In this document: in pieces, positions 45,101 to 54,669 of the stretch
Layout: each line of letters opens with the position of its first letter
Position numbering within the stretch: position 1 is the stretch's first letter
DNA from: a virus
Direction: 5' to 3' (one strand)
Length of the DNA: 64,000 bases
IMG/VR virus record: IMGVR_UViG_3300042373_000871
Span: 1 to 64,000 of that record
The notes under the pieces: model-generated
The model's input: only the letters and a program-made list of their open reading frames with translations
Database searches by the model: none
Told to the model about the DNA's origin: nothing
Made by a program: the position numbers and the translations under genes

Positions 45101-47421
45101 AAATTAGTTGTTGGTGTCGGAGGATTTAAATCCGGTTGAAATGTTACTTTAATTCTATTAACCCCCCCACCAGGATTATCACCACTTTCATTAAAATATT
45201 TTCCTTTAGTATTAAACAAATTTAATCTTTCAGATACAGTTAAACTCGATGAAAAATATAAATATTCAGGATTATCCGCAGATAATGCAGGGTCTTCGTC
45301 ATCATTTGTTGATATAACTGAAGTAGGAACTCTTGTTGAGGGTGTAAATGACGCATTGTCAGCATTACCCAAACCATCTCCCGCAAATAAATTTTGATAA
45401 ACAGAATCACCTGTGTTAACACCGGGTACAGGTGGTGGTCCGGGTGTTCCATTATTTAATCTATTAATCTTATATTGTGAGGCGATTTCAAATGGGGTTA
45501 ATAATGATGAACCAGCCCCTTCAGGAAGAGATTCGTCTGGCGCGTCTATTTCTAATTGTTCTACATCAGGTTCATCTTTAGGTAAATCTCCATTATCACC
45601 ACAATCACAAAATGAACACTCCGGATAAGATAAATTTGGTATTTTAATATTTTTTAACTTATCAGGAAATTCAAGAATTTGTTTTGCCAAACGATTAGCG
45701 TCTGATATACCAGGACAATTCATTTTGTCTCTTAATTTTCTAAATCGTCTACCAATTATCGGCAATGCCCCAAGAATACCTAAAAGTGGTTTTAAAATAG
45801 CCGCACAAATAAACCCAACAAGAAGTATTAAAGGATAAAGAATAACGACTAATATTATTCCTATAACTTTAAGAACAAACCAAAGAATATGAATAACAGG
45901 TATTAATGAGATAAAAACAGGTCTGAATAAAAACAACATTATCCAAAATAAAAAATAAATTAAGTCAAACCTAAAAACACCATCATTTGTTGGAAATTTA
46001 TTGTTCTCACTTTCACAAGAATCATCAATAATATTTTTAATACCAATAAATTGTGTATTTAAATACCCTTTTCTATATTGGTCAACTAATTGAGATACAG
46101 TATAAACTTTATTATATTGCATTAAATAAAACGTATCTGTACAATCTATTGCCGATTGAAAATCAACATAATCATCCCAATCTAAACTAAACGCATATGA
46201 CTTCTTTTGAAGTGTTGCGTTTGGGTTTGAACCACTAGTTGTCCAACCGTGTTCTTTAACATTTGGTACTAAAAAATACCCTCTTCTAACAGGTTCTGAT
46301 ATTGATGGTGATTGATTCCATTTAACTTTGAATCGGTATTTACCTTTAGTCGGGATACCTTTTTTAGGGTCATCAGATATAACTTGTTCCCCAAACTCAT
46401 TAGTTATTAAATAATCTAAATTCATTGGGACATCTACTAACCACGCACCATTATCATCAATAACTTGACCACCTTCTTCTAAATCCACTGTCTCTAAAAT
46501 TGGTTTACCCTGAGCATCTAAAAAAATAGTTTGTCTTATTGCTAATATTTCTCCCGGGCCGGTTACTAAAGTACATTGTGAACCGGATTTAAGTCGGGGT
46601 TTACAATTTCTCGGAAGGGCTTCGTCATCGTTACTTGAAACAATCGAACCCATAAAGATGGATGTTGGTCTAATATCAATACCGGATTCTTTAGATAAAT
46701 CAAAATCAGTTCTTGTTATACCCAAATTACATATTTCAGGTTGACCCCATAACGGCTCAACCTCAATAGTTCTATTAAAATTAATAATTTGAGGTAACGA
46801 ATTTAAATTTGATGATGCTTTGAAATTTATACCAGCAACTTGAGTTGGTGTTGCAAGACCCATTCTAATTAAATCTTGAGGTGATAATGAAAATTCCCCA
46901 ATATCTGATAAGTCAATATCAACAACAACTGTTTGACTTCCGGTTGGTACACCAAAAATCATATAGTCACCGCTAGAGTTTGTTACAGTAGAGTATTTGT
47001 AGTATTTATCGTATACCTGTATTAAAGTTGGGTCGGTTAAAACATCCTTCCGATTAAAAAAAGTTCCTGTTGGATTATGTCCACTATGAGATTTAACATA
47101 TGGTAGTAGATTATATCTATAACCATCTTCATTTAAATCTGTTAATGTTTTATACGGATATAAATCAGAAGTAACAGGATTAAGTTCGTCATTTGTGTCT
47201 AAAGGTATAAACACAGAAACTTTAGCATTTGGAATACCAAAACCATTGTTCACACTTACCCTACCAACAATTACCCCGTAATCAGAGCATTGTCTAGTAT
47301 ATATTTGACTTTGTAATAATTTTAGAGATAGTATTTCTAAATACTCAAATTCTTGGTCTATCAAGACGTTAAGTGATTTGTCAACACCAGGCTCAGTACG
47401 TATTCTAAATGAATTGGACAT
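42133..47421 (-). CDS. Very large baseplate protein with internal membrane segments
   Basis: 1762 residues. The N-terminal 470 residues hold carboxypeptidase-regulatory/CnaB-like beta domains (CSDYGVIVGRVSVNNGFGIP, NSSGDYMIFGVPTGSQTVVV). Residues about 478-560 are strongly hydrophobic and form three or more helices (WIMLFLFRPVFISLIPVIHI, then VLKVIGIILVVILYPLILLV), followed by a basic GRRFRKLRDK patch. A Cys-containing linker (SYPECSFCDCGDNG) follows. The C-terminal 1100 residues are beta-rich with many Asn/Tyr. Position directly after gp6 suits the gp7-like wedge organiser, but membrane segments are foreign to T4 gp7. It could insert into the host membrane during DNA entry. Confidence 0.7.
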   Translation of the reverse strand: MSNSFRIRTEPGVDKSLNVLIDQEFEYLEILSLKLLQSQIYTRQCSDYGVIVGRVSVNNGFGIPNAKVSVFIPLDTNDELNPVTSDLYPYKTLTDLNEDGYRYNLLPYVKSHSGHNPTGTFFNRKDVLTDPTLIQVYDKYYKYSTVTNSSGDYMIFGVPTGSQTVVVDIDLSDIGEFSLSPQDLIRMGLATPTQVAGINFKASSNLNSLPQIINFNRTIEVEPLWGQPEICNLGITRTDFDLSKESGIDIRPTSIFMGSIVSSNDDEALPRNCKPRLKSGSQCTLVTGPGEILAIRQTIFLDAQGKPILETVDLEEGGQVIDDNGAWLVDVPMNLDYLITNEFGEQVISDDPKKGIPTKGKYRFKVKWNQSPSISEPVRRGYFLVPNVKEHGWTTSGSNPNATLQKKSYAFSLDWDDYVDFQSAIDCTDTFYLMQYNKVYTVSQLVDQYRKGYLNTQFIGIKNIIDDSCESENNKFPTNDGVFRFDLIYFLFWIMLFLFRPVFISLIPVIHILWFVLKVIGIILVVILYPLILLVGFICAAILKPLLGILGALPIIGRRFRKLRDKMNCPGISDANRLAKQILEFPDKLKNIKIPNLSYPECSFCDCGDNGDLPKDEPDVEQLEIDAPDESLPEGAGSSLLTPFEIASQYKINRLNNGTPGPPPVPGVNTGDSVYQNLFAGDGLGNADNASFTPSTRVPTSVISTNDDEDPALSADNPEYLYFSSSLTVSERLNLFNTKGKYFNESGDNPGGGVNRIKVTFQPDLNPPTPTTNFHYDNVVAIVCTQSATNLEAGTMLSFQDFTLSKDKNVINTGTTLNEYGTNTITGTTINSGSTTNPGTISITYANPDGTSGNQSVSYQIVTFSGDPRYARFPMDVEYFQVITGMTYAQYSGMCNTSTASLPNDWNSNNSFYNRFLNNDMRFYRVSQPQEFAFPCNPHLSWSTIERYFSPIDYYKSMDKQKVIFLVRGVDPNSSRTKVQYDLSRLFGYNFGNSSTIVMGEKYKLNYPIQGTLNCVNHITNSNLTSDFYFNSFRFLPSITPPNPLFETFGFSAFSSNLHTYYSNLDTTNGGFTPVNGLPTLSSVTSPSSTVSKVVNQYTNDDNPPFPYQEGTRGWNGFIMEWDIQYTYDIQCIVFSVPYNRRAGTYNVSPNDNRGYYLGEIVEGGTMFYQRLDINQTTGSNPFSVEGIYYAPKYPSTAVLNFDLTSVNQRKIVMRSDRLPTSTVVQNNLGNSFPLHTNTNFAIFVVTDDGATINQSVGGTGSSNVFVGEAGAFAPEPIVGPDAEPELVNQILKSFNCGDMAPLGCYYSEEIGGKNNLRIYDKGNSCWSFGGGKVKFDGGCYILITQPILSLLSGQDFQVVFEWTNRIQVMFGACRNVFSHLFTNNWINGVLYTFSFSNDIVFNSQNRPVSRICSENIYFDQDTNNFYYRSSPWNDSISEFIGMDRPRPASVIEGIFGGYGGNLKNLKYPTTIMDLGPRNLYIQELVMSDDFDGYVMNRLNTSSYGDVSELLNLLIITRLASPGFLQKIGLNNTGILSFFSRTKLMIDGDYAQMIAINSELSVAPFQSLNYPDNPAGQQNPIYYNPSSDINKVVFGVFFSSDTQTRDFISPKRTIIDPDGIANQPCTFSYFSVFTQTVPFYQWNIKPDDTNSIFGSQKNGWYTNPINNPAFFNYPYQLLDRTEPSSRYMRTSQSPENKYFKGYIYSVYPDGTLNPEFNSIESNSYDDRLFNTGAPFYFYFGLKKGKSAFDRFTTKWLDTTTTL

Positions 47422-47434
47422 AATAATCTTTTTT

Positions 47435-47442
47435 AATAAATA
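47435..47442 (-). promoter_or_regulatory. TATTTATT box before 1762-residue gene
   Basis: On the minus strand TATTTATT, ending 13 bases before the start codon at 47421, in a 71-bp gap after the gp6 gene. One mismatch from TATTTATA. Confidence 0.3.
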
Positions 47443-47492
47443 GTTTATATACTATTTTCAAAAGATAATTCAATAAATTTTAAAATAAATTG

Positions 47493-49331
47493 CTAAGAGA
47501 AATTAACCGTTTTAATATTTTTAACTCTCACATTGATATCTTTGTTTGGATATCTAACTTGATACACTTGTCTTGGTTCGGCAAAAATTGTATCATCAAC
47601 TAATTCAATTTGTTTAGTTTCCGAATCAATATATCTTTGTGATGTTTGAGAGGAAGAATATTGACCACCAACTTTATTAAAAAATGTCATGTCAGAAACG
47701 GAAATAACCCCATTTTCACTTTGAACTAATCTTCTTAATTCTGATACATTAACATTTTCACCCATTTCTTGGTTTGTTGGGTCAAAATAATCTGTGATTA
47801 TATTAATTATTTGAGAAATAATAGAACCTTGATTTTGTGAATTGTCTAACACAACGTCAACATTTATTGCTAAATCAATAACATTTGCACTTTCAATTGA
47901 CACATAATCATTAATCATACGATAATTTGACAGGTAGTTTGCAACATTATTTTTTAAAGTGTTTGAAACAATCTCAGTTAATCTACCAGTTTCATCATAT
48001 GATAACATTTGAACTTTAATTTTATTATTCTCTTCAGTTATCGCAACTTTAGCCGGTGCTCCAAATTGTGAGGGCATTGTTCTAATGATTGATTCATAAT
48101 CATTTACTGTAACTGCTCTGTTTTGTGCTGTAAAGTTATATGAAACTAAATTTCTAACTTCTTCTGTTGTTGGATAGTTTGCCCCACCAATAGCCGCTGT
48201 AATATTATTACATCTTAATGAATTAACCACAGTCGTATTAACTGATTCAGATGGACCATTCACAAAAAATGAAACTGTACCAATTTGTGTTATAACCCCA
48301 ACACCTAAATTAGTTCCTGTACCACCACCAATTCTATATTGAACAAATAATGTGGTATTAGGTTTTAAAGTACTACCTAATGCGAAGTTATTAGAATATT
48401 TGTATAAATTTAATGGTTTACCATCTCGGGCAAATTCTCTTAATTGTTCATCAGCCGATTGACTACCACCACCAAAGGTCATTTTAAAGAAACCTTCAGG
48501 TGTAAATTCTGTTATGAATTTAGTTGCGGTATTCACATATCTACCAACTTTAATACCAGGGTTATCCGAAACTTTTGTTGGGTCTTCAATAAACACTCTA
48601 TCTTGGGCTAAAGCCTGTACTTCAAACCATCTATTATCAACACCTAAAAATTCTTGATTTGAGGGTACATTGGCGTATTGAGTTCCATCTTTTAATAAAA
48701 CACTTGTTACTCCTAAAACGGTCTTTTCAGGTAAAAATAATTCAAAAAATGGTCTAACATCATTTGCGGTAATAACTCTTTTAAAAACTTTAGTTATACC
48801 ATTAACAACGGTCTCACGTTTAACAATTGTATAATTTAATAACTTATTGTTTGAGTCGAAATTTGGGATTTTTAGTCTATTAGGAAATCCGTCTGCGTTT
48901 GATGGTGAAGAAAAATCAATATCATAAACAGTTTCAAATACTTGACCCGCGCCACTTACTTGAGAACCTCTACGTAGAATACCACAATACCTTAAATCCT
49001 CTTTATCTCCAAAAGCAGGTACAGTTATTGAAAAATCAACTAAAGCAACTGAAGGTCTTTGACCCGGAACTTTTAATCCATAAGTTTTGGCGATGTTAAA
49101 TACTGATGACCTTTGTTGAGCGTACTGTAATACCGTTTCTTGAATACTTCTATCTATGTTGAATTGAAGGTTGTCGGTAACCGCAGCGTTTAGGTCTAAT
49201 AATACAGAGAATACACTCGCATCATTAAAGTTGTCAACTAAATCCGGATAATAAGTTCTTGTAAAGTTTATTAACTCGGTTCTAATTGATTGGAAATCTC
49301 TCGTAGTATACGATATTTTTTTATTTGCCAT
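47493..49331 (-). CDS. 6: gp6-like baseplate wedge protein (baseplate J-like)
   Basis: 612 residues. The N-terminus (SYTTRDFQSIRTELINFTRT, then FNDASVFSVLLDLNAAVTDN) is the classical start of gp6/baseplate J family proteins. The middle includes an FGGGSQSADEQLREFARDGK block, and the C-terminal part has VNDYESIIRTMPSQFGAPAK, also typical. gp6 forms the iris-shaped ring of baseplate wedges. It follows gp25 after 5 bases, as in T4-like phages, and its assignment anchors the interpretation of the whole baseplate block. Confidence 0.9.
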   Translation of the reverse strand: MANKKISYTTRDFQSIRTELINFTRTYYPDLVDNFNDASVFSVLLDLNAAVTDNLQFNIDRSIQETVLQYAQQRSSVFNIAKTYGLKVPGQRPSVALVDFSITVPAFGDKEDLRYCGILRRGSQVSGAGQVFETVYDIDFSSPSNADGFPNRLKIPNFDSNNKLLNYTIVKRETVVNGITKVFKRVITANDVRPFFELFLPEKTVLGVTSVLLKDGTQYANVPSNQEFLGVDNRWFEVQALAQDRVFIEDPTKVSDNPGIKVGRYVNTATKFITEFTPEGFFKMTFGGGSQSADEQLREFARDGKPLNLYKYSNNFALGSTLKPNTTLFVQYRIGGGTGTNLGVGVITQIGTVSFFVNGPSESVNTTVVNSLRCNNITAAIGGANYPTTEEVRNLVSYNFTAQNRAVTVNDYESIIRTMPSQFGAPAKVAITEENNKIKVQMLSYDETGRLTEIVSNTLKNNVANYLSNYRMINDYVSIESANVIDLAINVDVVLDNSQNQGSIISQIINIITDYFDPTNQEMGENVNVSELRRLVQSENGVISVSDMTFFNKVGGQYSSSQTSQRYIDSETKQIELVDDTIFAEPRQVYQVRYPNKDINVRVKNIKTVNFS

Positions 49332-49336
49332 ATTCT

Positions 49337-49795
49337 TTAAATATTTAGGATTACAAAATCACTAGCGTTAAACACGTCATTATTTATTTGATAATCTATT
49401 TTTACTTTCGCAGTGTGTTCTTTAGTTCCAATACCCGGTACTCTAAAAACACGTGTATCGTATTGGTCAACATAAGTACCTTTATCTTCTTCACCATCTG
49501 ATGCCGCGGTGATACTTATGTTTTTAATTGTTATTCCCGGTATATATTCCTCAACAGCGTCCCTAATTTCAGCATCAATATCTGAAAATGTAGGACCATC
49601 TAATGGTTCAAAAATAAATTCATACAATCTTGTACCAAAATCGGGTAAAAAATATCTACTTCCTTTTCTAGTCAATAATAAATGTATTAAGTCCGTTCTT
49701 GTTTCTTGAGTACTATCTGTGGAAAGGTCTAAATACTTTCCATCATAAGAATCCCTAAAAGGGAAATTAATACCATATGTTTTTCCATCTGCCAT
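49337..49795 (-). CDS. 25: gp25-like baseplate wedge protein (GpW/Gp25 family)
   Basis: 152 residues from the ATG at 49795. A longer frame to 49858 would add 21 hydrophobic residues read from promoter-like DNA and is rejected. The family motif RKGSRYFLPDFGTRLYEFIF (about 44-63) plus EP and a final DFVILNI are visible. gp25 is a sheath-initiating wedge component related to type VI secretion TssE. TATTTATA boxes lie 3 and 30 bases upstream, which supports this start and suggests it heads the late baseplate operon. Confidence 0.92.
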   Translation of the reverse strand: MADGKTYGINFPFRDSYDGKYLDLSTDSTQETRTDLIHLLLTRKGSRYFLPDFGTRLYEFIFEPLDGPTFSDIDAEIRDAVEEYIPGITIKNISITAASDGEEDKGTYVDQYDTRVFRVPGIGTKEHTAKVKIDYQINNDVFNASDFVILNI

Positions 49796-49798
49796 ATC

Positions 49799-49833
49799 TA
49801 TAAATATAGTGTCGTAATTATTTCTTATAAATA
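49799..49833 (-). promoter_or_regulatory. Two TATTTATA boxes before gp25
   Basis: Exact copies at 49799-49806 and 49826-49833 on the minus strand, 3 and 30 bases before the gp25 ATG. The farther copy lies at normal promoter distance and the near one would be leaderless. They sit just after the nrdA terminator, where a new transcript should begin. Confidence 0.5.
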
Positions 49834-49846
49834 GAGTAAAATAAAA

Positions 49847-49868
49847 AATCACGACCAAAGTCGTGATT
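49847..49868 (-). terminator. Rho-independent terminator after nrdA
   Basis: 9-bp stem AATCACGAC/GTCGTGATT (49847-49855 with 49860-49868), 4-base loop, then a T-run on the minus strand. It ends the gp32-nrdA operon. Confidence 0.9.
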
Positions 49869-49882
49869 AATATTTATTTCTA

Positions 49883-52297
49883 TTAAGAACCACATCCAAA
49901 ACACTCAAATTCTGTGTCTGTTGGTTTTGAAGTTAGTTCAACTGTTGGTTTCTCAATTGGTTTTAATTGACCAACTTTTGAGATATCCACCGCCAAGTGT
50001 TTAGCTCCGGTTGATATCGCTTTAGTTCTAACATAATAACAAAGAGTTTTCAATCCTTTACCCCAAGAATGGAAGTGTGATGATGAAATCTTTGATAGTG
50101 TTGGATTAGACATATAGATATTCATTGATTGTGATTGGTCAATGAATGGTGCTCTGTCTGCCGCCATATCAATAAGTTCTCTTTGAGATATTTCCCAAAT
50201 TGTTTTGTATTTTGGAATTAAATGTTCAATTCTTTTAACTTTCTTGTTATAATTTTTATCTTCTTGGTCAAGATAATTATTAAAGTTAATATTTTGAATT
50301 GACCCTTCATTCATAATGATTTCATTTTTCAAATCTTCAGACCAAATACCAATTTTCTCAAAATCACTAATTAAGTATTTGTTAACAATTAAAATTTCTC
50401 CTCCAACTACACGACGATTAAATAATGCCGAGTGAGCCGGTTCTGTCATTTCAAATGAACCTGTAATCTTAGCTGAAGATGCAACTGGCATCTGAGCCGT
50501 GAATAATGAGTTACAAACTCCGTGATTAGATACTTCTAATTTAAGTGAGTCCCAATCCCACATTCTTCCTAAACCTTCATAATCTAACCCCCACATATCG
50601 AATTGGAATATACCTTTTGACATTGGCGAACCGTTAAAGAATTCGTATGGTTTGTATTCACCTGATTTACATAATTCCATACTTTCGGTGATTGCCGCAA
50701 AGTAGATTGTTTCAAAAATTTCTTTGTTTAATTGTTTCGCCTCTTCAGATGTGAAGATATAATCCATTAAGAAAAATACGTCAGCAAGACCTTGAGTTCC
50801 AATCGCAATTGCTCTTTGTTCTAAACCACCTTTTCTACCTTGTTCAGTTGAATAACTATTAATGTCAACAACTTTGTTAAGTGCTCTAACAACCTTTCTA
50901 ACTTCACTATAAAGTAATTTGAAATCAAACTCCCCTTTAACGATAAAGTTTTTCAATACCATAGATGATAACGTACAGATTGCCGTAGTATTTTCATCGG
51001 TATATTGGTAAATCTCATTACATAGATTAGATTGTTTAATCACCCCAATGTTTTGATGGTTAGTTTTTCTGTTAGCACTATCTTTAGAACATAAGTAAGG
51101 AACTCCGGTTTCAACTTGAGATTCAATAATTTTATTCCAAATTGTTTGTGCTTTCACTTTTTTACCAAGACCAAGTTCAACCGCTTTGTTGTAGTTTGCC
51201 TCATACTCAACACCATAAGTTTCCTGTAATGGTTTGATACCCGCCTTTTTAATGTCGTTAGGACAGAACAAATACCAATCAGAATTATTCTTAACCGCCT
51301 CCATAAAGTTGTCCGGTAACCATATTGAGGTAAATAAATCTTTTGCTCTTAATTCTTCAGCTCCCGTATTCTTTTTGATTTCAAGTAAATCAATGATGTC
51401 TTTATGCCAAGGTTCAATGTAGATAGCTGCACTACCCGGTCTTCTACCTTGTTGATTAAAGAATCTTAATCCTTCATTTACAATCTTTAAGTATTTTAAT
51501 AAACCACCCGCAAATCCACCTGATGAGTTAATACGACTTTCTTTACTACGAATGTTAGACATACATAATCCAATACCTGCAGCATCTGACGAATACGTTG
51601 AAATATCGTTGAATGTTTGCAATAACCCTTCTCTTGAGTCCCCGTGATTGTATTTCAATACACAAGATGCTAGTTGAGGTGTTTTAGTTCCCGCGTTAAT
51701 CATAATCGGTGTCGCAGGAGATATAACTTGATTTGATAATGATTGATAATATTCAACCGCTTGTTCAAATGATTTAGTAACCCATAAAGCAACTCTCATA
51801 TACATATGTTGAGGTCTTTCAATTACTCTACCTTCAGGATTTTTTAACAAATACATTTCTTGTAATGATTTCCAAGCAAAATAATCAAAATTGTAATCAT
51901 TCTCGTGATTAATTACAGAATCAATATTTTCAGGACCATATTGTTCAATAGTTTCCATTAACTTATCGTTAATAATACCATCAACGTGTAATGTGTGCAT
52001 TGTGTTACAGAAACTTTCATCAGTTTCTTTATGATACGCAGAAATAGCAACAGATGATGCTAATCTTGAGTAGTCGTGATGACTTCCGGTATATGCCGCA
52101 GCAATCTCATAAACTAACTTATCCAACTCTTTGGTTGTAATAACACCCTCTGTTGGAACTGAAGTAATCACCTTAATGAATACCTCATCAGCATTTACGT
52201 TTAATCCTCTTGCCGCTCGTTTAACTCTATTATAAATTTTTTGGGGGTTGAACGAAACTTCGTCTCCCCCTCTTTTTCTTATCTTTAATGACATCAT
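49883..52297 (-). CDS. nrdA: Ribonucleotide reductase class Ia, alpha subunit
   Basis: 804 residues. The N-terminal ATP-cone (about 3-92, KIRKRGGDEVSFNPQKIY) is present, so the enzyme should be allosterically inhibited by dATP. Catalytic residues are visible: C212 in QLASCVL, N424-x-C426-x-E428 in SNLCNEIY, and C441 in ICTLS. The C-terminal redox pair is in FECFGCGS. It converts ribonucleotides to deoxyribonucleotides with NrdB, encoded one base upstream. The ATG at 52297 gives a Met-Met start; either is possible. No thioredoxin/glutaredoxin gene is adjacent, so it would draw on host reductants. Confidence 0.95.
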   Translation of the reverse strand: MMSLKIRKRGGDEVSFNPQKIYNRVKRAARGLNVNADEVFIKVITSVPTEGVITTKELDKLVYEIAAAYTGSHHDYSRLASSVAISAYHKETDESFCNTMHTLHVDGIINDKLMETIEQYGPENIDSVINHENDYNFDYFAWKSLQEMYLLKNPEGRVIERPQHMYMRVALWVTKSFEQAVEYYQSLSNQVISPATPIMINAGTKTPQLASCVLKYNHGDSREGLLQTFNDISTYSSDAAGIGLCMSNIRSKESRINSSGGFAGGLLKYLKIVNEGLRFFNQQGRRPGSAAIYIEPWHKDIIDLLEIKKNTGAEELRAKDLFTSIWLPDNFMEAVKNNSDWYLFCPNDIKKAGIKPLQETYGVEYEANYNKAVELGLGKKVKAQTIWNKIIESQVETGVPYLCSKDSANRKTNHQNIGVIKQSNLCNEIYQYTDENTTAICTLSSMVLKNFIVKGEFDFKLLYSEVRKVVRALNKVVDINSYSTEQGRKGGLEQRAIAIGTQGLADVFFLMDYIFTSEEAKQLNKEIFETIYFAAITESMELCKSGEYKPYEFFNGSPMSKGIFQFDMWGLDYEGLGRMWDWDSLKLEVSNHGVCNSLFTAQMPVASSAKITGSFEMTEPAHSALFNRRVVGGEILIVNKYLISDFEKIGIWSEDLKNEIIMNEGSIQNINFNNYLDQEDKNYNKKVKRIEHLIPKYKTIWEISQRELIDMAADRAPFIDQSQSMNIYMSNPTLSKISSSHFHSWGKGLKTLCYYVRTKAISTGAKHLAVDISKVGQLKPIEKPTVELTSKPTDTEFECFGCGS

Positions 52298-52298
52298 A

Positions 52299-53249
52299 TT
52301 AAAAATCGTCTGTAAATGTTAATGACTCACCTAACTTGGCCTTTTGATACTCCATTGTTCTTGATTCAAAGAAGTTACCTTTTGTTTCAACAGCAATCTG
52401 TTCCATAAATTTAAATGGTTGTTCCACATTAAAGTGTTTTTTACAACCAAACTTAACCAATAATCCGTCAGTAACAAATTCAAGATATTGTTTCATTAAG
52501 TTTGAATTCATACCAATTAAAGACACAGGTAATGATTCAGTGATAAATTCTTTTTCAATTTCTAAAGCGGATAGTAAGATTTCTTTAATTCTTTTCTCCG
52601 TTGGTTTGTTCTCAACGTGATTGTTAATCAAATGAATAGCAAAATCACAATGTAAGTTCTCATCTTTAAAGATTAATGAATTTGCATTACATAATCCTTG
52701 CATAATTCCTCTTGATTTCATCCAAAAGATAGAACAGAATGAACCGGAAAAGAAAATTCCTTCAACAGCCGCGAACGCAACTAATCTTTCTTGAAAAGAG
52801 GCGTTCTCAATCCAATCAAGAGCCCATTTAGCTTTCTTTTGAACTGCCGGTAATCTATCAATTGCGTGGAAACATTCGTCTTTCTCTGTTTCATCAGAAA
52901 CATAAGTATCAATCAATAATGAATACATTAACGAGTGAATGTTTTCCATCATAATTTGAAATCCGTAGAAGAATTTCGCCTCAGCGTATTGAACCTCTTT
53001 TAAGAAATTTTCAGCCAAGTTTTCATTTACAATACCATCAGACGCTGCAAAGAACGCTAATATATTTTTAAGGAAATATCTTTCATTATCAGATAGGTTT
53101 TCCCAATCTCTAATATCGTTAGATAAATCTACTTCTTCTGCCGTCCAAAAAGCCGCTTGATGTTGTTTGTAAAATTCCCATATATCATTATGTTCAATAG
53201 GGAAAATAACGAATCTGTCATTATTTGGTTCTAATATTTTTTCTTTCAT
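52299..53249 (-). CDS. nrdB: Ribonucleotide reductase class Ia, beta subunit
   Basis: 316 residues with all metal and radical residues in place: D41 (EEVDL), E102 and H105 (MENIHSLMY), the radical Tyr109, E163 (AAVEGIF), E197 and H200 (DENLHCDFA). The C-terminus ending in FTDDF should dock to NrdA. It is somewhat shorter than T4 NrdB. It lies 8 bases after the helicase gene in the downstream direction and one base before nrdA. Confidence 0.95.
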   Translation of the reverse strand: MKEKILEPNNDRFVIFPIEHNDIWEFYKQHQAAFWTAEEVDLSNDIRDWENLSDNERYFLKNILAFFAASDGIVNENLAENFLKEVQYAEAKFFYGFQIMMENIHSLMYSLLIDTYVSDETEKDECFHAIDRLPAVQKKAKWALDWIENASFQERLVAFAAVEGIFFSGSFCSIFWMKSRGIMQGLCNANSLIFKDENLHCDFAIHLINNHVENKPTEKRIKEILLSALEIEKEFITESLPVSLIGMNSNLMKQYLEFVTDGLLVKFGCKKHFNVEQPFKFMEQIAVETKGNFFESRTMEYQKAKLGESLTFTDDF

Positions 53250-53256
53250 TTTTAAA

Positions 53257-54639
53257 TTAATTTTGTGTTTGTTCTTTTTGTTTTCTTTTGTCTAACAAAT
53301 CTTTTATTCTTTGTCTGTTTCTTTCTTCGGTTTGTTCTTCTAACCCTAAAAATGTTACAGAACTTTCAGTGTCAATCTCCAACATACCATTATCAAATTT
53401 ACAATTCTCAAATACAACACCATCATCACCAATACGTGATTTAGTAATTGCAATCGTTGCTAGTTTCATTTCTTTTTGTTGTAGAGATTTTGCCACGGAA
53501 ATGATTACGTGTCCAACCTGTGCTTTTTTAATAGAACCCCCCATTTGGTCAGTAGTTACAACATCAGAAGATATTGAACTTCTATTACCTTGAGTTGCCG
53601 TCCACCCTACCAAGTCAAGTTCGTGACACATAGATTCAAATGCTCTCATCACAGACCCTTCAGATTTCCATTCATCCCCCAAGTTTTTATCCGGAACTAC
53701 ACAATCAATGTAGTCCAATAATACCATATCAATTTTGTTTCCTTCAGAAATCATTTTTCTAATTTGATTCTTAATTTGCATCATTGTTACGGTGTCAGAT
53801 GGAAGTTTTTTAAGTATAAGTTCATTAGGCATTTTCTCCTTAATCTCTTGAACTTTAACCATAACTTCATCCTTTTTTAAAGACAATTCATCCGGATGAA
53901 TTTTTGTCCATAATGTAATGTGTTTACGTTGGATAATCTTTGGGTTATCCTCAAAGAATATTTGTAAAACATTATATCCCAAATTAAATGCGTGATTTGA
54001 GATTTTTGTCAGTAAAGTTGATTTACCAACACCTGTTGGTGCTAATACAACACCGATTTCACCTTTAGCTAAACCACCTTTTAATAACCTATCTATTCCC
54101 GGAATACCCATTGGTATCGGATGTCGATAATCTTCGTTTAAAACGTCATCTAAATTACTGAAAACACTTTCCGTTCCTTTTTCGTGTTCCCCAACTTGAA
54201 GAGCTTTACTAACCATTTCCTCTAATGTGTCATAACTCTCAAATTCACCAGTGTCGATGATTTTTTGAGCTTTAACCATTACTTTCTGTAACTCCTGTTG
54301 CTTACAGAACTTCATTGATTTTTCTTGTACAAATTCTGCACCCTCAAGAGTAGATTCCTTAACTTTTGTAAGGGTATCAATAATGATTTTTGCCGCCAGA
54401 GGTTGTTGTATCTCAGATTTTGTGATTTGTTCTAATGTGTCAAAGGTTGGTGTATGTTCGTATTTTGTATAATACTCTTTAATCATTTGAATGATTAGTT
54501 TAAAGTATTTATTTTCAAAATAACTTGTTTCAATCACATCGATAATAGACCTTGAGAAATCTTTGTCGATAATGATTTGGTTTAATAATTGTATCTGAAA
54601 GGTACTACCTAGATACTCGAAATTTTTGTTTGACGCCAT
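53257..54639 (-). CDS. 41: gp41-like replicative DNA helicase (DnaB family)
   Basis: 460 residues. The N-terminal helical domain (1-150) is followed by the RecA-like motor: Walker [10 protein letters not shown] (200-208), Walker [10 protein letters not shown] (304-312), and sensor-type [10 protein letters not shown]. It unwinds the fork in the 5'-3' direction and loads the primase encoded at 13664. Its location beside nrdB, FEN nuclease and UvsX shows a replication cluster. The start has a 30-bp gap and an AATAAATA box (TATTTATT on the coding strand) at 54662-54669. Confidence 0.92.
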   Translation of the reverse strand: MASNKNFEYLGSTFQIQLLNQIIIDKDFSRSIIDVIETSYFENKYFKLIIQMIKEYYTKYEHTPTFDTLEQITKSEIQQPLAAKIIIDTLTKVKESTLEGAEFVQEKSMKFCKQQELQKVMVKAQKIIDTGEFESYDTLEEMVSKALQVGEHEKGTESVFSNLDDVLNEDYRHPIPMGIPGIDRLLKGGLAKGEIGVVLAPTGVGKSTLLTKISNHAFNLGYNVLQIFFEDNPKIIQRKHITLWTKIHPDELSLKKDEVMVKVQEIKEKMPNELILKKLPSDTVTMMQIKNQIRKMISEGNKIDMVLLDYIDCVVPDKNLGDEWKSEGSVMRAFESMCHELDLVGWTATQGNRSSISSDVVTTDQMGGSIKKAQVGHVIISVAKSLQQKEMKLATIAITKSRIGDDGVVFENCKFDNGMLEIDTESSVTFLGLEEQTEERNRQRIKDLLDKRKQKEQTQN

Positions 54640-54669
54640 ATAATTTTTCTTTTAGTGTATTAATAAATA

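Noticed and set aside
49796-49858. Upstream extension of gp25 by 21 residues
   Set aside because: This DNA contains two TATTTATA boxes and borders a terminator; gp25 proteins begin close to the MADGKTYG start.
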